DNA of 19,978 nucleotides from Neonectria sp. B-13 (Eukaryota; Ascomycota; Sordariomycetes; Hypocreales; Nectriaceae). The notes under the pieces were generated by a model that worked only from the letters and a program-made list of their open reading frames with translations, was not told where the DNA came from and searched no databases. Location: assembly GCA_002682825.1 (NCBI GenBank), contig NOKP01000077.1:27678-47655 (forward strand), read 5' to 3'. This document shows positions 1-9,148 of the stretch, one piece after another (position 1 is the first letter of the stretch; every line of letters begins with the position of its first letter). Position numbers and translations under genes: made by a program.

Positions 1-141
1 CCTGCTTCGAAGCGGTATGTTAGCATAGATCTACCACGGGAGCCACGTAATTAGGGAATGGAAAATAGTCGAGTAACGTCAACCAACCAAGCAAAGCAAG
101 CCACTATTACCGAGTAAACCAAGTCAAGCAAGGGGTTCAGT

Positions 142-185
142 CAACCAAGTAAAGTAGAGGGTCCAAATTTTGCTTTACTTGGTTG
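142..185. repeat. 13-bp perfect inverted repeat
   Basis: CAACCAAGTAAAG at 142-154 is exactly reverse-complementary to CTTTACTTGGTTG at 173-185, with an 18-base spacer. It could form a hairpin. It may be an element end or a remnant of one, but no target-site duplication or partner end was identified. Confidence 0.75.
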
Positions 186-204
186 TTGGACACACTGCAC
201 GTAT

Positions 205-242
205 TGAGACGCGTTGAGACGCGTGGGACGCGTTGAGACGTG
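205..242. repeat. ACGCGT (MCB-like) cluster in a 10-bp tandem repeat
   Basis: Three ACGCGT hexamers lie at 209-214, 219-224 and 228-233, embedded in a degenerate TTGAGACGCG repeat; a fourth unit is decayed to GAGACGTG. ACGCGT is the core of the MluI cell-cycle box bound by Mbp1-type APSES factors in fungi. The 9-10 bp spacing places the sites on the same face of the helix. No intact gene starts nearby, so a regulatory role is only a possibility. Confidence 0.45.
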
Positions 243-334
243 TAAATGAGTTATCAAGCAAAAGCAACGAGAGAGCATTTGTGAGTTACTAAGTGGGTAG
301 CGGAAATAGACCGGATTTAGAAGACTACGGACTT

Positions 335-2009
335 TTACAGGGTACACGACAATTGATAATAGAAGAGTAGGGGGAACATGATTCCATCGCACATCTTATG
401 TTGTCGAATGCTATTGAGCAATTCTAACTGGCCACCACGTGACCGAGCCTCGATACCAACATAGCCATGTGAGAAACGCGGCAATACCGCCTCAAGCATA
501 ACGAGGCGGGTACAGTAGATGAACCCAGATAGATATGTCGTATACTGGTGTGGGCGAAGGAACTCAGACCCAGTAGGTGGAGAAAGGCTATATACAGCAC
601 TGAAGTATACCAGCAATGTCGAACTGGATTTGCCGTCATCAAAATCCTCAGTAGCCATAAAGTACAGAAGGCGTAGGACAACATCGAGTGCAGGATCCTG
701 CTCCATATCGTCGTGACCAGACATAAGCCCTTCCTGTCAATAAGAGCTTTCGGAGTCGGACTCGTCGTCGTCTCCATCACTATGGCTATCGTCGACTGCA
801 TCTCTGTATTCATCGTCTTGATCATCTTCGTCCTCGTCAGAATACTCCCCATCCTCATCATCATCGATTCTACCCTGGGTCTCTGTATCCCAATCGCTTG
901 CTGTGTCGGAACATGCATCCCAGATTGGATCAACCCAAAGCAGCTTGATGGCAGCATATTGACCGGGACAAATGCCAAAATTAGATCCAAAAACACACAC
1001 ACCGCTTCAACTGTCGCCGGCATTTTCTTTCCGACTCCGCTCTGGCAACAAGCTCGAAGGGTGCCTTGTATGGTGTATTAGGAAACCGTCCTCGCAACCA
1101 GCGCTGCAAGGTCACATCCGTGTTTTTGACTGTATCGCCACAGCGGTCAAACAGCCGATCAAGAGCAGCAGAGATGACGCATAACTTCTTCTCCACATAC
1201 TCGGGACTCTCTAGTCCTATATCCTCGGGCATGAAAAGGACAAGAGGTCTAGGTCCGGGCAGCTCAGAAAGCTTGACTAGAAATTCCAGGCGCGCACCAT
1301 CAAATAATTCAGCCCAGCCTGTCCGCCGCATCCAGTTGGTCACCATAGCCGGCACTGCTCTCGCCTTCTCTGTTTGCTTTGAGATAGGTGACTGAGCGGA
1401 GAGGAGTTTTCGCTCCTTGCTACAGAGCTCTTCCGCGAGGCACTGGAAAGACTCGGGGGCGTCCTTACTCTGCAGGCTAGCGAAGGGTGGCGAGTTCGAT
1501 TGCTGCATGGCCGACAGGACGCTCCATGAGTGATGGATATCACCAGAGAGCCAACTTTGGAACACAAGCCCGTCATCTATACGGTCTCGCAGCCAACGAC
1601 CCTTCCGTGCGCTGCTGGGTCTGACTCGATCTGCATGCCATCAGAGCAAGTGACGTGAGAGAAGTTCGTAGCTTGTTGATCGGAAGTTGCAGTGTTTGCA
1701 GGCAGCCCCTTTCTGTTCCTTCAAGTGAGGGTGCAATGGCGATCCATCGGGTCTTCAGGGCAGGTCCTTTGGATCGATAAGGCGAAAGGACTGAATAAGC
1801 GGATTGACTCCCCACCGTGCTGACTTAGGTATCCCGTGTTTCTCGCCTAAGTGTCTTGAGATGCGGTGCCCAGATGGCTGGATCGCGAATCTGCAATGAG
1901 TACATATAATCGCTGACTCAGGGTGGTTAAAGTATAAACCAAGCCCTTGTACCTTGGCTAGTTGCTTAGGCGTGGGTTGCTCTCGTGTAGCTAGTACTGG
2001 TTTCGTCAT
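335..2009 (-). pseudogene. OrsD/DUF3505-like C2H2 protein, inactivated and 3'-truncated
   Basis: Reading from the ATG at 2009, the product has a first finger (CTHC..HLGEKH), then a second (CKHCNFRS..HLL-WH), then segments typical of the fungal OrsD/DUF3505 family: FQSWL, NWMRRTGWAELF, a FDRCGDT..NTDVTLQRWL block, PFELVARAESER, an acidic stretch and LRLLYFMATEDF..STLLVYFSAV..FLRP. The frame from 2009 to about 1000 is single but broken by TGA at 1755-1757 and 1641-1643. The frame changes near 981-1000 at a GTGTGTGT/TTTTT run, and another TGA lies at 737-739. No splice sites rescue these breaks, and the family sequence is expected to run straight across at least the first. The C-terminal half of the family is missing after about 335. 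Members often lie in repeat-rich fungal regions, some next to RecQ-like helicase genes; none is visible here. The family call is strong and the pseudogene call fairly strong. Confidence 0.8.
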
Positions 2010-2048
2010 ATTGGAAGATTGGAAGGGTAGAATATGAAGGGTAAAAAA

Positions 2049-2052
2049 GAGA

Positions 2053-2120
<68 letters not shown>
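2049..2120. repeat. (GA)n microsatellite
   Basis: A 72-bp almost pure GA tract with a single GGGAGA interruption. On the minus strand it is a TC tract about 40 bp upstream of the OrsD-like start, where pyrimidine-rich leaders are common in filamentous fungi. Probably hypervariable in length. Confidence 0.95.
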
Positions 2121-2122
<2 letters not shown>

Positions 2123-2232
2123 AAGGTAAAGGTAGACATTAGCTTAGGGGCCCTCGTAGTGGAGCACTCTTTAGCCTTTGATTGGCTCTCTTACTATAGT
2201 GTTCATTATACTCAACAGGGATTATGGCGTAT

Positions 2233-2366
2233 GGAACGCGGCGCGTTCTGTTAGGATGTATACGAACTTGACATGAACGTGGAACGCGGCGCGTTACGCC
2301 CCACAAAATGAAGGGGTAGAATGCATTGGATATGATTGGCCTAGAAGCTGGAATGCGGCGCGTTCC
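2233..2366. repeat. Three AACGCG-G-CGCGTT palindromes
   Basis: AACGCG, a single G, then CGCGTT occurs at 2235-2247 and 2283-2295. A third copy at 2352-2364 has AATGCG in the left arm. The flanking GGAA/TTCC extends the symmetry, and the third copy lies in a 21-bp near-palindrome starting CTGGAA and ending TTCCAG. Copies are 48 and 69 bp apart, all in the space between the OrsD-like remnant and the end of the rhodopsin-domain gene. Symmetry suggests a site for a dimeric DNA-binding protein. Confidence 0.7.
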
Positions 2367-2375
2367 AGTTAAGAC

Positions 2376-3755
2376 TTATTGAGTAGGGTGATTAGGGTCG
2401 AAGCTACTCTCAGCGGCAACTCGGGGCCTCGCGGGACTGACCTGGCAGTGGCTATGGGATGTTAGAACCTGCGGATTGAAACCCGGCATCAGGACATACC
2501 CGGTCGTTGGGCTATGGGCCGAATGGTTATGGCGAGAAACAAGACTGAGGTTGGCATCAGAATTACAAGGCCGAAAGCCAGCACCCTGACGTCCTGCACA
2601 ATTATGGTCGTGCCCTCTATGGATATCTTTAAGAAGAGCAAAATAGAAGGCAGCGTTGGCGACAATGGTAGCGCCCAGGATCTCGATAGCTGCTCCCTGG
2701 AACCGATGTTCAGCATATTATTGAGTAATATAAGAAGAGCGTAGAGGGTATACCGTCGCGCGGGCCTGTATGGATAAGGATTGTTTCACAACTAGCGGGA
2801 GTCGGACTATTGTGATGACGACAACAACAACACCAATGCTGAATAGGATACCTAGTTGAACTTTCCTATTGCGGGTGTTAATAGCCTATCCTCGATAAGA
2901 TATAAACATGACGTACTGTCGGCCGGGAAGGTGGCTATATCGGAGAATCGGGAAAGGCAAGATAATAAGGGCGATATCGGTTACCATATTAAAGACCCCC
3001 ATGGTAATAAGGTGTGCTAGCGCCCGGTGACAAGTATCTTAAGCATAGGTCAGTTTCGGGACGGTAGGATTCGGGTACTTTGTCGCGTACGTTGACTGTC
3101 GGGATCTGGGTCCCAATATCTGGCAAGGCGATACTTAGCGGACGTTCTTTGGGAAAGAAGCGGAGTACCAATATACAAGTTTATCGGCCGACATTCGGTG
3201 AAAATCAGTATCAAGGTGGCGAAGTAAGTGGCCACAATGGCCCACCATAGTGTTGAGGCAGTCGTCCTCCACAAGGGGAAGGCCTGGATAAAGCGGCAGT
3301 AGAAGTTCAGGAGGCAAAGCTTAAGGCACCATAGACTATAGGGAAAGATAGCGAGGTCAGCCACAAGCTCTGTGCCAGGCGCTGGCGGAGGAGAGGGGCG
3401 GGAGATAATACTATGTCAGGTAGGAGACGCGGGCAGGAAGCAGCAGCTTATGAGACATAATGTAATTCTCCTCAAGTTGGGCGACAGAGATGTCTCTTGC
3501 GGCGGCATCAGATTCGGTTGGCAGGCCGAAGGTCTGGTCAGGATTAAGCGAGAAGGAGAGATAGATGACGGTGGTACGAGCGGCGAGCGGCACAATGGCG
3601 AAGGCCATATACGCGTCATCGGCGTGCCATGTCCGGTGGCAGTCCGGGTGGATTCTACAGCGGGAGAGCAGTCGGTAGCCGCATCGGAAGAGGATGAGCG
3701 AGCTGCAGATGGCGCCTACGATAACGCCGAGGGCGTGTTCTGGGGCGAGCGCCAT
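2376..3755 (-). CDS. Rhodopsin-domain integral membrane protein (SAT4/PTH11-like), five exons
   Basis: Predicted exons are 3755-3412, 3335-3169, 3037-2917, 2865-2754 and 2696-2376, totalling 1,065 nt (354 residues). All introns are GT..AG: 3411-3336 (CTGAC branch, CTATAG end), 3168-3038, 2916-2866 (GTACGT donor) and 2753-2697. Every junction keeps frame. The protein starts with a hydrophobic helix (VIVGAICSSLILF), has the family's DDAY motif after it, then SYLTYLWCLKLCLLNFY, FATLILIFTECRP, LITMGVFNMVTDIALIILPF, KVQLGILFSIGVVVVVITI and GATIVANAAFYFALLKD, giving about seven membrane helices and a polar C-terminal tail. The family is fungal and membrane-bound; some members (PTH11 class) act as surface receptors, but most are uncharacterised. 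The weak point is the second intron (131 bp), which removes the usual W..C loop; alternatively that loop is damaged by an extra AT. The gene is head-to-head with the 14-3-3 gene. Confidence 0.75.
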
Positions 3756-4059
3756 TGCAGGCCCCTTTTAGTGCCCGCGCATAATCTTTGATTCCGATCT
3801 TACCGAGGAGGGAGTCGATAGAGACTGAGAAATGAGGGGGCGGGTCCCCGGCTTACTTATAGGCGAGCAGCAGAACGGGAGGTGGGCGGGGGCAAGGGTC
3901 CATGAGCTAACGCCCGCCAAAAGTCTAAATGGCTGTGCCCTGGAGGTGTCCAATGCGGGGCAAGAGAGGGCCATCTCACCAACCTAGTCCAAAGGCCCCG
4001 CTGGAATCGCTTGACCAGGCTACGGACGACTGTGCACTAGCGCACGTTGGGGAACGCAC
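3756..4059. other. Short divergent intergenic region
   Basis: About 300 bp separate the start of the rhodopsin-domain gene from the first ATG of the 14-3-3 gene on the other strand, so both promoters must lie here or overlap the neighbouring gene. I see no clear TATA or CCAAT pair. The frame upstream of 4060 is open for only about 30 codons and does not encode the missing first helix of the 14-3-3 protein. Confidence 0.4.
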
Positions 4060-4866
4060 ATGGTCACACACCTGAATGAAGTCGCGAAGGCCGGTGGTGA
4101 GCTCAGTTTCGAGGAGCGGAACCTCCTCAGCACTGCATATCGGAATGCGGTTGGCTCCCGCCGTACCAGCTTGCGGATTATCTCCTTGATCGAGGAATTG
4201 GAATCAAGCAGCGAGACGCATACGACTGCCATCCGGGAATTCCGCCACAAGATTCTGAAGGAGCTCGAGAAGTTCTGCGAGAACGTTTTAAAGACGCTAG
4301 ATGAGAGACTGATCCCCAATGCCACTTCAGGCATGTCCAAATTCTTCTTCTACAAGATGTATGTTTGTTTTAACCGCATTAGTCCCCCCAGATGGACTTA
4401 CCATGCTTTAGGAAATGTGACTACAATCGTTATCTAGCAGAATTTGGGTTGGGCGAGAAGCGCAACGCTGCTATTACTTCTGCCCGGGAGGCCTACAACG
4501 TCAGCTCCAAGCCCATTGATCCGAATTAGCCAACGCTGTCGGAGATGCTTACATATTCCTCTCTAGACTGCCACCGATGCTGCCCAGGTCGAGCTCGTCA
4601 CCACCCACCCTTTGCGTCTAGGCGTGGCTCTGAACTTGTTTATCTTCTACTACGAAATCCAAAACTCGCCTGATCAAGCTTGCGATCTTGCCCAGCAGGC
4701 CATCGATGATGCCACTGCCGAGCTCGGCTCCCTGTCCGAAGAATCTTTTCACGACTCCACACTCGTCGTACAGCTCCTCCGTGACAGTCTGACTATTTGG
4801 ACATCTTCGGACATGGACGAGGCGGAGACTCACCCTACGGTTCTGGAGATGGCTGAGGAGGCCTAG
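4060..4866 (+). CDS. 14-3-3 family protein, N-terminally short, three exons
   Basis: Exons 4060-4358, 4412-4499 and 4567-4866 join in frame to 228 residues. The first intron (GTATGT..TTTAG) is convincing; the second has a GTCAGC donor and a CTCTAG end. 14-3-3 landmarks run in order: [99 protein letters not shown]. Family members are dimeric phosphoserine/phosphothreonine readers. The pocket Arg56, Arg127, Tyr128 and Asn173 equivalents are present, but Lys49 is Arg and Trp59 is Leu. The first helix and the start of the second (about 20-25 residues; normally VYLAKLAEQAERY-like) are absent, and this is part of the dimer interface. Normal fungal proteins are about 250-270 residues. It is likely a divergent extra paralogue, not the housekeeping gene. 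Confidence 0.85.
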
Positions 4867-4924
4867 GTTGAGGCACCCGAATATGTGATCAGGAAGAAAT
4901 ATGGTTAGGATCATATATGGCTAG

Positions 4925-6131
4925 GGTGCGACCAAGTCTGATGACTCCGGCTGTTCCCACAAGAGCATCGGAGCCGTGTCTGCCGAGTCGGACACCACCG
5001 ATGAGAATACCATCTACCAACCTGCTCAGCCGCCCATTGGAACTGCGCCAGGCCAAACTGACATAGTTCCGAGACCGAGTGCTCTTCTCCGACGGAGAGC
5101 TTATAGCCAGGTCGAACGCAAGTCTGCCCCTGGTTCGCCTGTATCTGCCCCACGAGTCGCCCGTGTCTTCCCCTGAGACGCCTGTGTCTGCCTCTGGGCC
5201 GCCAGGGTTCCCTGGAACCGCCCGAGGTCAGTCTGGTCTTTGCGGTATGCCTCTCGAGATGATACCTACCGCGTACCCCCCGCTGGCGAGACACCCTTTC
5301 CCTCCTCATGATATGGTCCATTATCACGGACCGCTGTTTCCTGCTGGCCCTCCTCCTCGGGGTCCTTCTCCTCCAGGTCCTCCTTTTGGACCTCGCTGTG
5401 GTCCTCCTCCTGGGGCTCCCCCCTTTGGTCTACCTCCCTTTGGTCCACCTCCCCATGGGCTACATCCTCAGGGTCCTCCCCCTGCAGGTCCTCCTTTTGG
5501 ACCTCCCTGTGGTCCACCTCCTCAGGGTCCTCCTCCTCAGGGTCCTCCTCCTCAGGGTCCTCCTCCTTTTGGTCCTCCTCCATGTGGTCCTCATCCCCAT
5601 GGGCTTCCTCCTCATGGTCCTCCTCCCTTTGGCCCACCTCCTGCAGGCCCTCCCTTTGGACCTCTCTGTGGACCTCCTCCTGGACCTCCTCCTTTTGATC
5701 CTCCCCTTGGGCTTCCCCCAACCCCTCCCCTTCGTCCTCTCAATGGTCCTCTTCCTCCAGCCGCTCCCTACCCCCCTCTCAATGGTCCCGTCCATCCTGA
5801 GGCACCTTACAATGGGCCCGTTGACGGCATGACAGGCAACATGCGACCACCACAGATGATTCCAGGCCCTCATTGCGACCCAGGGTTTCCAAATGGCGCT
5901 CCCAACTCCTAAGCCACGCCCTCGCCTCACCTTCCTGTTGGTGTTAATATGCTTACGCCTACGGCTAACCACATGCCACAGCTTAGCTACCCGCCCATCC
6001 AGAGGAGTCACGGGCAAGGCACCCCGTCTCCCCCGGAGGAAACCTCACCTGGGGATGCCACCGGAATGACCCAAAGGCTTGACCCTACCTCCCCGTCTTG
6101 GGAACCTACCAAAGAAGGCAGAAGCTTCTAA
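4925..6131 (+). pseudogene. Gly/Pro-rich repeat protein ORF with frame change and late stop (possibly 3' part of the 14-3-3 gene)
   Basis: Frame one, open from 4925 to 5176, is Ser/acid/Pro-rich (ESDTTDENTIYQPAQPP) and has no ATG. Frame two continues to a TAA at 5910-5912 and encodes dozens of GPPP-X-GPPP units (GPPFGPPCGPPPQGPPPQ, PHGPPPFGPPPAGPP). The switch falls around 5146-5150, inside a short repeat of the type SP-x-SPVS that reads on smoothly across it, suggesting loss of one C from a CCCC run; a weak intron starting GTTCGC and ending at 5205 is an alternative. After the TAA the same frame stays open and Pro-rich to 6131 (TPSPPEETSPGD). If translated from its first ATG (5247), the product is 221 residues. 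No secretion signal is seen. Function is unknown; such tracts occur in SH3/WW-binding or wall-associated proteins. It could be a decayed gene or a spliced extension of the 14-3-3 gene. Confidence 0.5.
5320..5715 (+). repeat. GPPP coding minisatellite
   Basis: The DNA is built from degenerate units such as GGTCCTCCTCCTCAG and GGTCCACCTCCCCATG in multiples of three bases, giving Gly-Pro-Pro-Pro-X units with Phe, His, Gln, Cys or Ala at X. Three almost identical copies of GGTCCTCCTCCTCAG follow one another near 5525-5570. It has long open frames on the opposite strand purely because of composition. Confidence 0.85.
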
Positions 6132-6775
6132 GTTAAGAGCGCTGTGTCTAGGGATATGAACGAGGGCCATCCTTGAGAGAGCCCTCTCTGCCAGAAATGG
6201 CAGGTTATGAAGTATGATCTCTGGGATTGTATTCCTCGGAAGATGAGTCGTGGGCGACATCCCTGTCGACTAGGGTCTCAGATTGCTGATTTTATCACAG
6301 TGAGAACTATGCGAGTGCATAACTAGCGGTGTTTCTAACGCCATACCTCATCTAGCGACAATGGCCGATGGAATGGTAGGTCGAGTTGGCGATACTCTTA
6401 CACCCATGCACTGGGCTGACTTGGAATACTCAATAAATATTGTTAGCGGGGATAGTTCTTTTCACGGTCAGTTTTGCTCTTGGGGGTAGGTTTTAGTCAA
6501 GTTATATCATATTAAATTGCAGACAAAATTCACAAATAGGCATCTTTCTCTCAGATTATGACCAGATGTATCACTTTTCACGTGGACGTGTTCATGCAAA
6601 GGTTTCAGGGGCTTGTAGACCAATGTTTGGCTCTTTGACTCTTTGAGCCTGTATATTGTCCTACCGCAGAGGGCGCGAGTAGGCGTTACATAAGACCTGC
6701 TAGAGAGGATCATGACGCAAATATCTCATTTCATATGACTACCGATCATCACACAGAAGTGAGTCGGTTCGCTGC
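6132..6775. other. Intergenic, convergent 3' ends
   Basis: About 640 bp between the end of the Pro-rich reading frame (plus) and the end of the transporter gene (minus). It should contain both transcript ends. No coding pattern, repeat or RNA gene is visible to me; a 68-codon minus-strand frame at 6507-6713 has no protein-like features. Confidence 0.5.
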
Positions 6776-8568
6776 TTAGACGACTTGGTTTCGCTTGTCC
6801 TCCACCTCGAGGCCCATGCCACGGTCCTCCTCTGTAGCACGTTGCTTCTCATCCCGAGCCATGTCCTTCTCATCGGCGTCCTTGTTACCGTACAGACCGA
6901 TCTTGTACCAGGGCAGGTCGAACAGATGATCCATGCTCTCCAGGCTGCGACCGCTTGTCTCGGGAACTGAGATCCAGACCCAGACGCCACCAATGAAGGT
7001 GACGGCAGCGAAGCACCAGAAGGTGCCCTTAGGCGAGATGCCGCCATCGCCCGTGGGGAGCAGCATGTTGGGCACGGCGCGGGAGTTGCCGTACTGGTTG
7101 GCGAAGTGTAGCGTCATGGCCCACGAGGTAGCGAGAGCTCGGATGCGGAGAGGGAACAGCTCGGCAGTAAGCAGATACTGCATAGAGTTCCAGCCAAGAG
7201 CCCAACCGAATCCAGAGACGTAGATCATGGCAATCGCGCCTCGGCTGGCGCCCCGGTCAGAGTCGGGAAGGGTAAAGTCCTCCACGACGCCCAGCTGGGG
7301 GACCTTGGTGAGGAAGGACCCGACGTAGATCATGGCGATTGTCTGCATGGTGATACCCGTGAGAAGGGCCCGCTTGCGTCCGATGACATCGACGAGGAAG
7401 AGGGCACAGATCAGGGCAGCGGTGAGCTTGACGAGACCGAAAACCGCAGTGACGAGCAGCGACTCCTTAGTGCCAGTGATGCCGAGAAGGCTGAACAGGT
7501 CAGGGGCGTAGAGGGTGATGGAGCCAGCGCCGGACCACTGCGAGAGGAACTGGACCATGCTGGTGAGGTAGAGACGGTACAAGTTGCTGGGGACCAGGAA
7601 CATCTCCTTGAGCTTGCCGAGCACGCCAACGCCCTTGGTGGCCTCGAGCTCGTGGTCAAGAGCGTTCTGGATGGTGGCAATCTCGCCGATGATGTATTCG
7701 CCGTCAACGGGCTGCTGTCGGATTCGAGCCATGACCATGGCGGCCTCATCGGGCTTGCCCTGCTTGACTAGGAAACGAGGCGACTCGGACTGGAAGAACA
7801 TGAGGATGAGGATGATTCCGGACATCATGATGTGCAGACTCGTAGGGACCAGCCATCGGTTGTGGGTGTGCTCGGACATGTTGACGGCACAGCCGTAGTT
7901 GGTGAAGTATGCCAGCACAATGCCAATGTAGACTGCGCCGGTGAAGAAGCAGGTGCAGAGGCCTCGGATGGATGCAGGTGCGATTTCAGCAATGTAGATA
8001 GGACTGTTAACAGTTAGCTTTGGAGGGCCGCGGCTTGTCCGTGAACTCCAGGAACTTACCCGACGACAGGCGTCTGTCCAACACCGAGACCAGCGATGAA
8101 TCGACCAGCGTAGATCGCACCGAGGTTACCGTGGACACCGCCAGCCATGAAGATGGCAATGCCAAGGGCCCAGAGCATGCAAAGGAACCGGGTAGCCCAG
8201 ATACGTCCGATGCGGTCACAAATCACGAAAGCACTGCAGCGCCTGTTAGACATGTGCGAGGGTCTCATAGAAGGGTGGGTAGCGTCTTACATCAGAGCGC
8301 CACCGACGGATCCGATCTGGACCATGGCGGAGACATTGGCCTTGATGTTGGCCTGCTCGACCTTGGTGTAGGAGTCATAGTTGATGGTGGCCTTGAAGTC
8401 GACCGAGTTGAAAGCGCCTGAGATCAGGCCCTCGTCGATGCCTCGCGCGGCACCTAGCAGAGAGAAGGAGATGACGGAGAACCACAGGCGCCAGTTGAAG
8501 GCACCCTCGGGCTCGTCGAGGTCTTTCAACCTGAAGATGTTGACGGGCTTCTTAACTCCTCCGGCCAT
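6776..8568 (-). CDS. MFS transporter, sugar/quinate permease type, three exons
   Basis: Exons 8568-8291, 8233-8060 and 8003-6776 give 1,680 nt, 559 residues. Introns are 57 bp (GTAAGA..CTGCAG) and 56 bp (GTAAGT..TTAACAG). The product carries the hallmarks of the sugar porter family: GAARGIDEGLISGAF in helix 1, DRIGRI after helix 2 (about residue 99), GRFIAGLGVGQTPVVGPIYIAE, SESPRFL near residue 226, DVIGRKRAL near 354, FGWALGWNSMQYLLTAELFP and PETSGRSLESMD near 499, with about twelve membrane helices and a charged C-terminal tail. It is a proton-linked or facilitative uptake protein of the plasma membrane. The subgroup resembles proteins annotated as quinate permeases or MFS sugar transporters, and the substrate cannot be read from sequence. 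It is intact, with regular codon use unlike its decayed neighbours, so it is probably a functional core-type gene. Confidence 0.95.
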
Positions 8569-9069
8569 TGTGAAAGACTGGATTCAAGGATGGAGAAGTG
8601 GGAAGAGGGGGATGAGTGAGAAGAGAAGGGAGGGGAATGGAGAAAGAACGAGGACCTGAAGGGAGTATTTATTCTTGAATCTCCATCATCCCAGGACGGA
8701 CTCTCCCCGGACTCTCCCCGGACTCGCCGTGACACCCTCGGCCAACAACCTTAACCTCTGAAAGGTTCCGGGGCGGACAACTCCCATGCGCGGAGATGAT
8801 CATGCCTCTTTGAACGGAGCTTTCCCGCGCGTCCAATCGCGGCCCTGTCCGACCCCCGTCGCGCCCTCCGCATTGGTGATGGCTTGGGGTATCGTGGGGT
8901 AGGATTGTCGAAGTTGGGGACTTCGTAACGGGGCGCGCAAACAACCGGACCAGGTCCTCCCCCCCCTTCTTCAACCCCCAACAGGGTCCGCCTTTTTGGT
9001 GAGGGAAAAGGACGAGAAAAGAACGGCCCCGCTGTCGCACGAGTAATGTATGGTCACTATGGGTGTCCA
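8569..9069 (-). promoter_or_regulatory. Transporter promoter with CT-rich leader and CreA-type sites
   Basis: Reading the minus strand upstream of the ATG at 8568, there is a pyrimidine-rich leader (8575-8655), an AATAAATAC element near 8664-8672 that could serve as TATA box, and then two copies of CCGGGG 11 bp apart (8705-8710 and 8716-8721) inside a repeated GGACTCTCCCC (plus strand). CCGGGG fits the SYGGRG consensus of the carbon catabolite repressor CreA/Cre1. Another match, GTGGGG, lies near 8894 on the plus strand. Paired sites are the arrangement expected for repression by glucose; this is an inference from sequence only. Confidence 0.5.
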
Positions 9070-9148
9070 CACGGCAATCTCGTCGGCAGAGATTCTAGAT
9101 TCAGTGTGGTGCCGTCAGCTGTTAGTCAGTCACTCAGCCAGTACTACC

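Larger units (their letters stand above)
1..334. other. Non-coding flank with inverted repeat and ACGCGT cluster
   Basis: No convincing gene is visible. The stretch is rich in short AACCAAG/CAAGCAA variants between about 85 and 150, followed by a 13-bp inverted repeat and an ACGCGT cluster that are listed separately. It lies immediately 3' of the decayed OrsD-like gene, where the rest of that protein would be expected, but I cannot recognise any continuation of its coding sequence here. Confidence 0.5.

Noticed and set aside
2376..3755. Rhodopsin-domain gene as a pseudogene with many stops
   Set aside because: All apparent stops and frame changes fall inside predicted introns with GT..AG ends, and the joined exons give a full-length frame.
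3372..3791. 139-codon plus-strand frame
   Set aside because: It is antisense to the first exon and intron of the rhodopsin-domain gene, which has clear family motifs on the other strand.
5266..6017. Long minus-strand frames rich in Glu/Asp or Arg opposite the Pro-rich ORF
   Set aside because: They are mirror images of the GGN-CCN coding repeat and have no independent motifs.
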